Part shown: positions 63,574 to 64,000 of the stretch, piece after piece | How the letters are laid out: the number at the start of each line of letters is the position of its first letter | Numbering within the stretch: the first letter of the stretch is position 1 | Origin: Pogonophryne albipinna | Taxonomy: Eukaryota > Chordata > Actinopteri > Perciformes > Artedidraconidae | DNA: 64,000 nt | Direction of reading: 5' to 3' | NCBI GenBank assembly: GCA_028583405.1 | Contig: CM053246.1 | Span: forward strand, 29,630,709 to 29,694,708 | Notes under the pieces: generated by a model | The model's database searches: none | The model's input: the letters and a program-made list of their open reading frames with translations, nothing else | Told to the model about the DNA's origin: nothing | Translations under genes and position numbers: made by a program

Positions 63574-64000
63574 ACATCCATCCATCCATCCATCTTCTTC
63601 CGCTTATCCGTGGTCGGGTCGCGGGGGTAGCAGTTCCAGCAGAGAGCCCCAAACTTCCTTTTCCCTGGCGACATCAACCAGCTCTGACTGGGGGATCCCA
63701 AGGCGCTCCCAGGCCAGCGAAGAGATATAATCCCTCCACCTGGTCCTAGGTCTACCCCTTGGTCTCTTCCCAGCTGGACGTGCCTGGAACACCTCCCTAG
63801 GGAGGCGCCCAGGTGGCATCCTAACTAGGTGCCCGAACCACCTCAACTGGCTCCTTTCAACGCGAAGGAGGAGCGGCTCAACTCCGAGTCCCTCCCTGAT
63901 GACCGAACTTCTCACCTTATCCCTAAGGGAGACACCAGCCACCCTGCGGAGAAAACCCATCTCGGCCGCTTGTATCCGCGATCTCGTTCTTTCGGTCATG
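63574..64000 (-). mobile_element. Non-LTR retrotransposon 3' end (ORF2 C-terminus)
   Basis: The minus-strand frame 63999-63604 (open to the window edge) encodes the C-terminal part of a LINE ORF2. It has MGFLRRVAGVSLRDKVRSS, RWFGHLVRMPPGRLPREVF, a basic KRPRGRPRTRWRDYI block and EVWGSLLELLPPRPD. Together these are a very common fish retrotransposon tail. It is followed on the minus strand by a (GATG)n tail (63574-63593 on plus), the usual 3' microsatellite of such elements. The frame is intact, so the copy is fairly young; the reverse transcriptase core would lie beyond 64000. The exact clade is not certain. Confidence 0.85.

Overview
This is a nuclear genomic window from a ray-finned (teleost) fish. 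Seven multi-exon, intron-rich protein genes can be read, all close orthologues of human genes, embedded in AT-rich non-coding DNA carrying repeat families typical of teleosts. No prokaryotic, viral, CRISPR or operon-like structure is present. All gene names come from my own recognition of spliced translations; no database search was run. Every splice junction listed uses GT..AG and keeps the reading frame.

Layout, left to right: (1) 473-4163 (+), the 3' two thirds of p3h2 (collagen prolyl 3-hydroxylase 2, ending in a KDEL retention signal); its 5' exons lie outside the window. (2) 5879-8646 (-), ccdc181, tail-to-tail with p3h2. (3) 11883-16610 (+), cpox, the mitochondrial haem-synthesis enzyme coproporphyrinogen oxidase, head-to-head with ccdc181. 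(4) 20413-22917 (-), prrg1, a transmembrane Gla protein with two PPxY motifs. (5) 28959-34016 (+), tmem47, a claudin-like four-helix junction protein. (6) 36127-41965 (-), tab3, the CUE/NZF adaptor of TAK1 signalling, tail-to-tail with tmem47. (7) 49642-57628 or 57764 (+), nexn (nexilin), an actin-binding Z-disc protein with a C-terminal Ig domain and a long acidic N-terminal extension.

The genes do not form one pathway. The block prrg1-tmem47-tab3 matches human Xp21, so this is probably conserved synteny; p3h2 and cpox are on human chromosome 3, and ccdc181 and nexn on chromosome 1. The last 6 kb (about 58.0-64.0 kb) has no recognisable host gene and is a mosaic of transposon debris: perfect and near-perfect hairpins, a repeated GC-rich module and the 3' end of a non-LTR retrotransposon. 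Two non-autonomous hAT-like elements with exact 8-bp target duplications lie in introns of cpox and tab3.

The points most worth a second look are the nexn acidic extension with its 18-bp coding minisatellite, the long foldback structure at 60.9-61.3 kb, the 33-nt palindrome at 59.0 kb, the two intact hAT-like MITEs, and a candidate SRF/TATA muscle promoter upstream of nexn. I found no evidence for a wholly new biological system.
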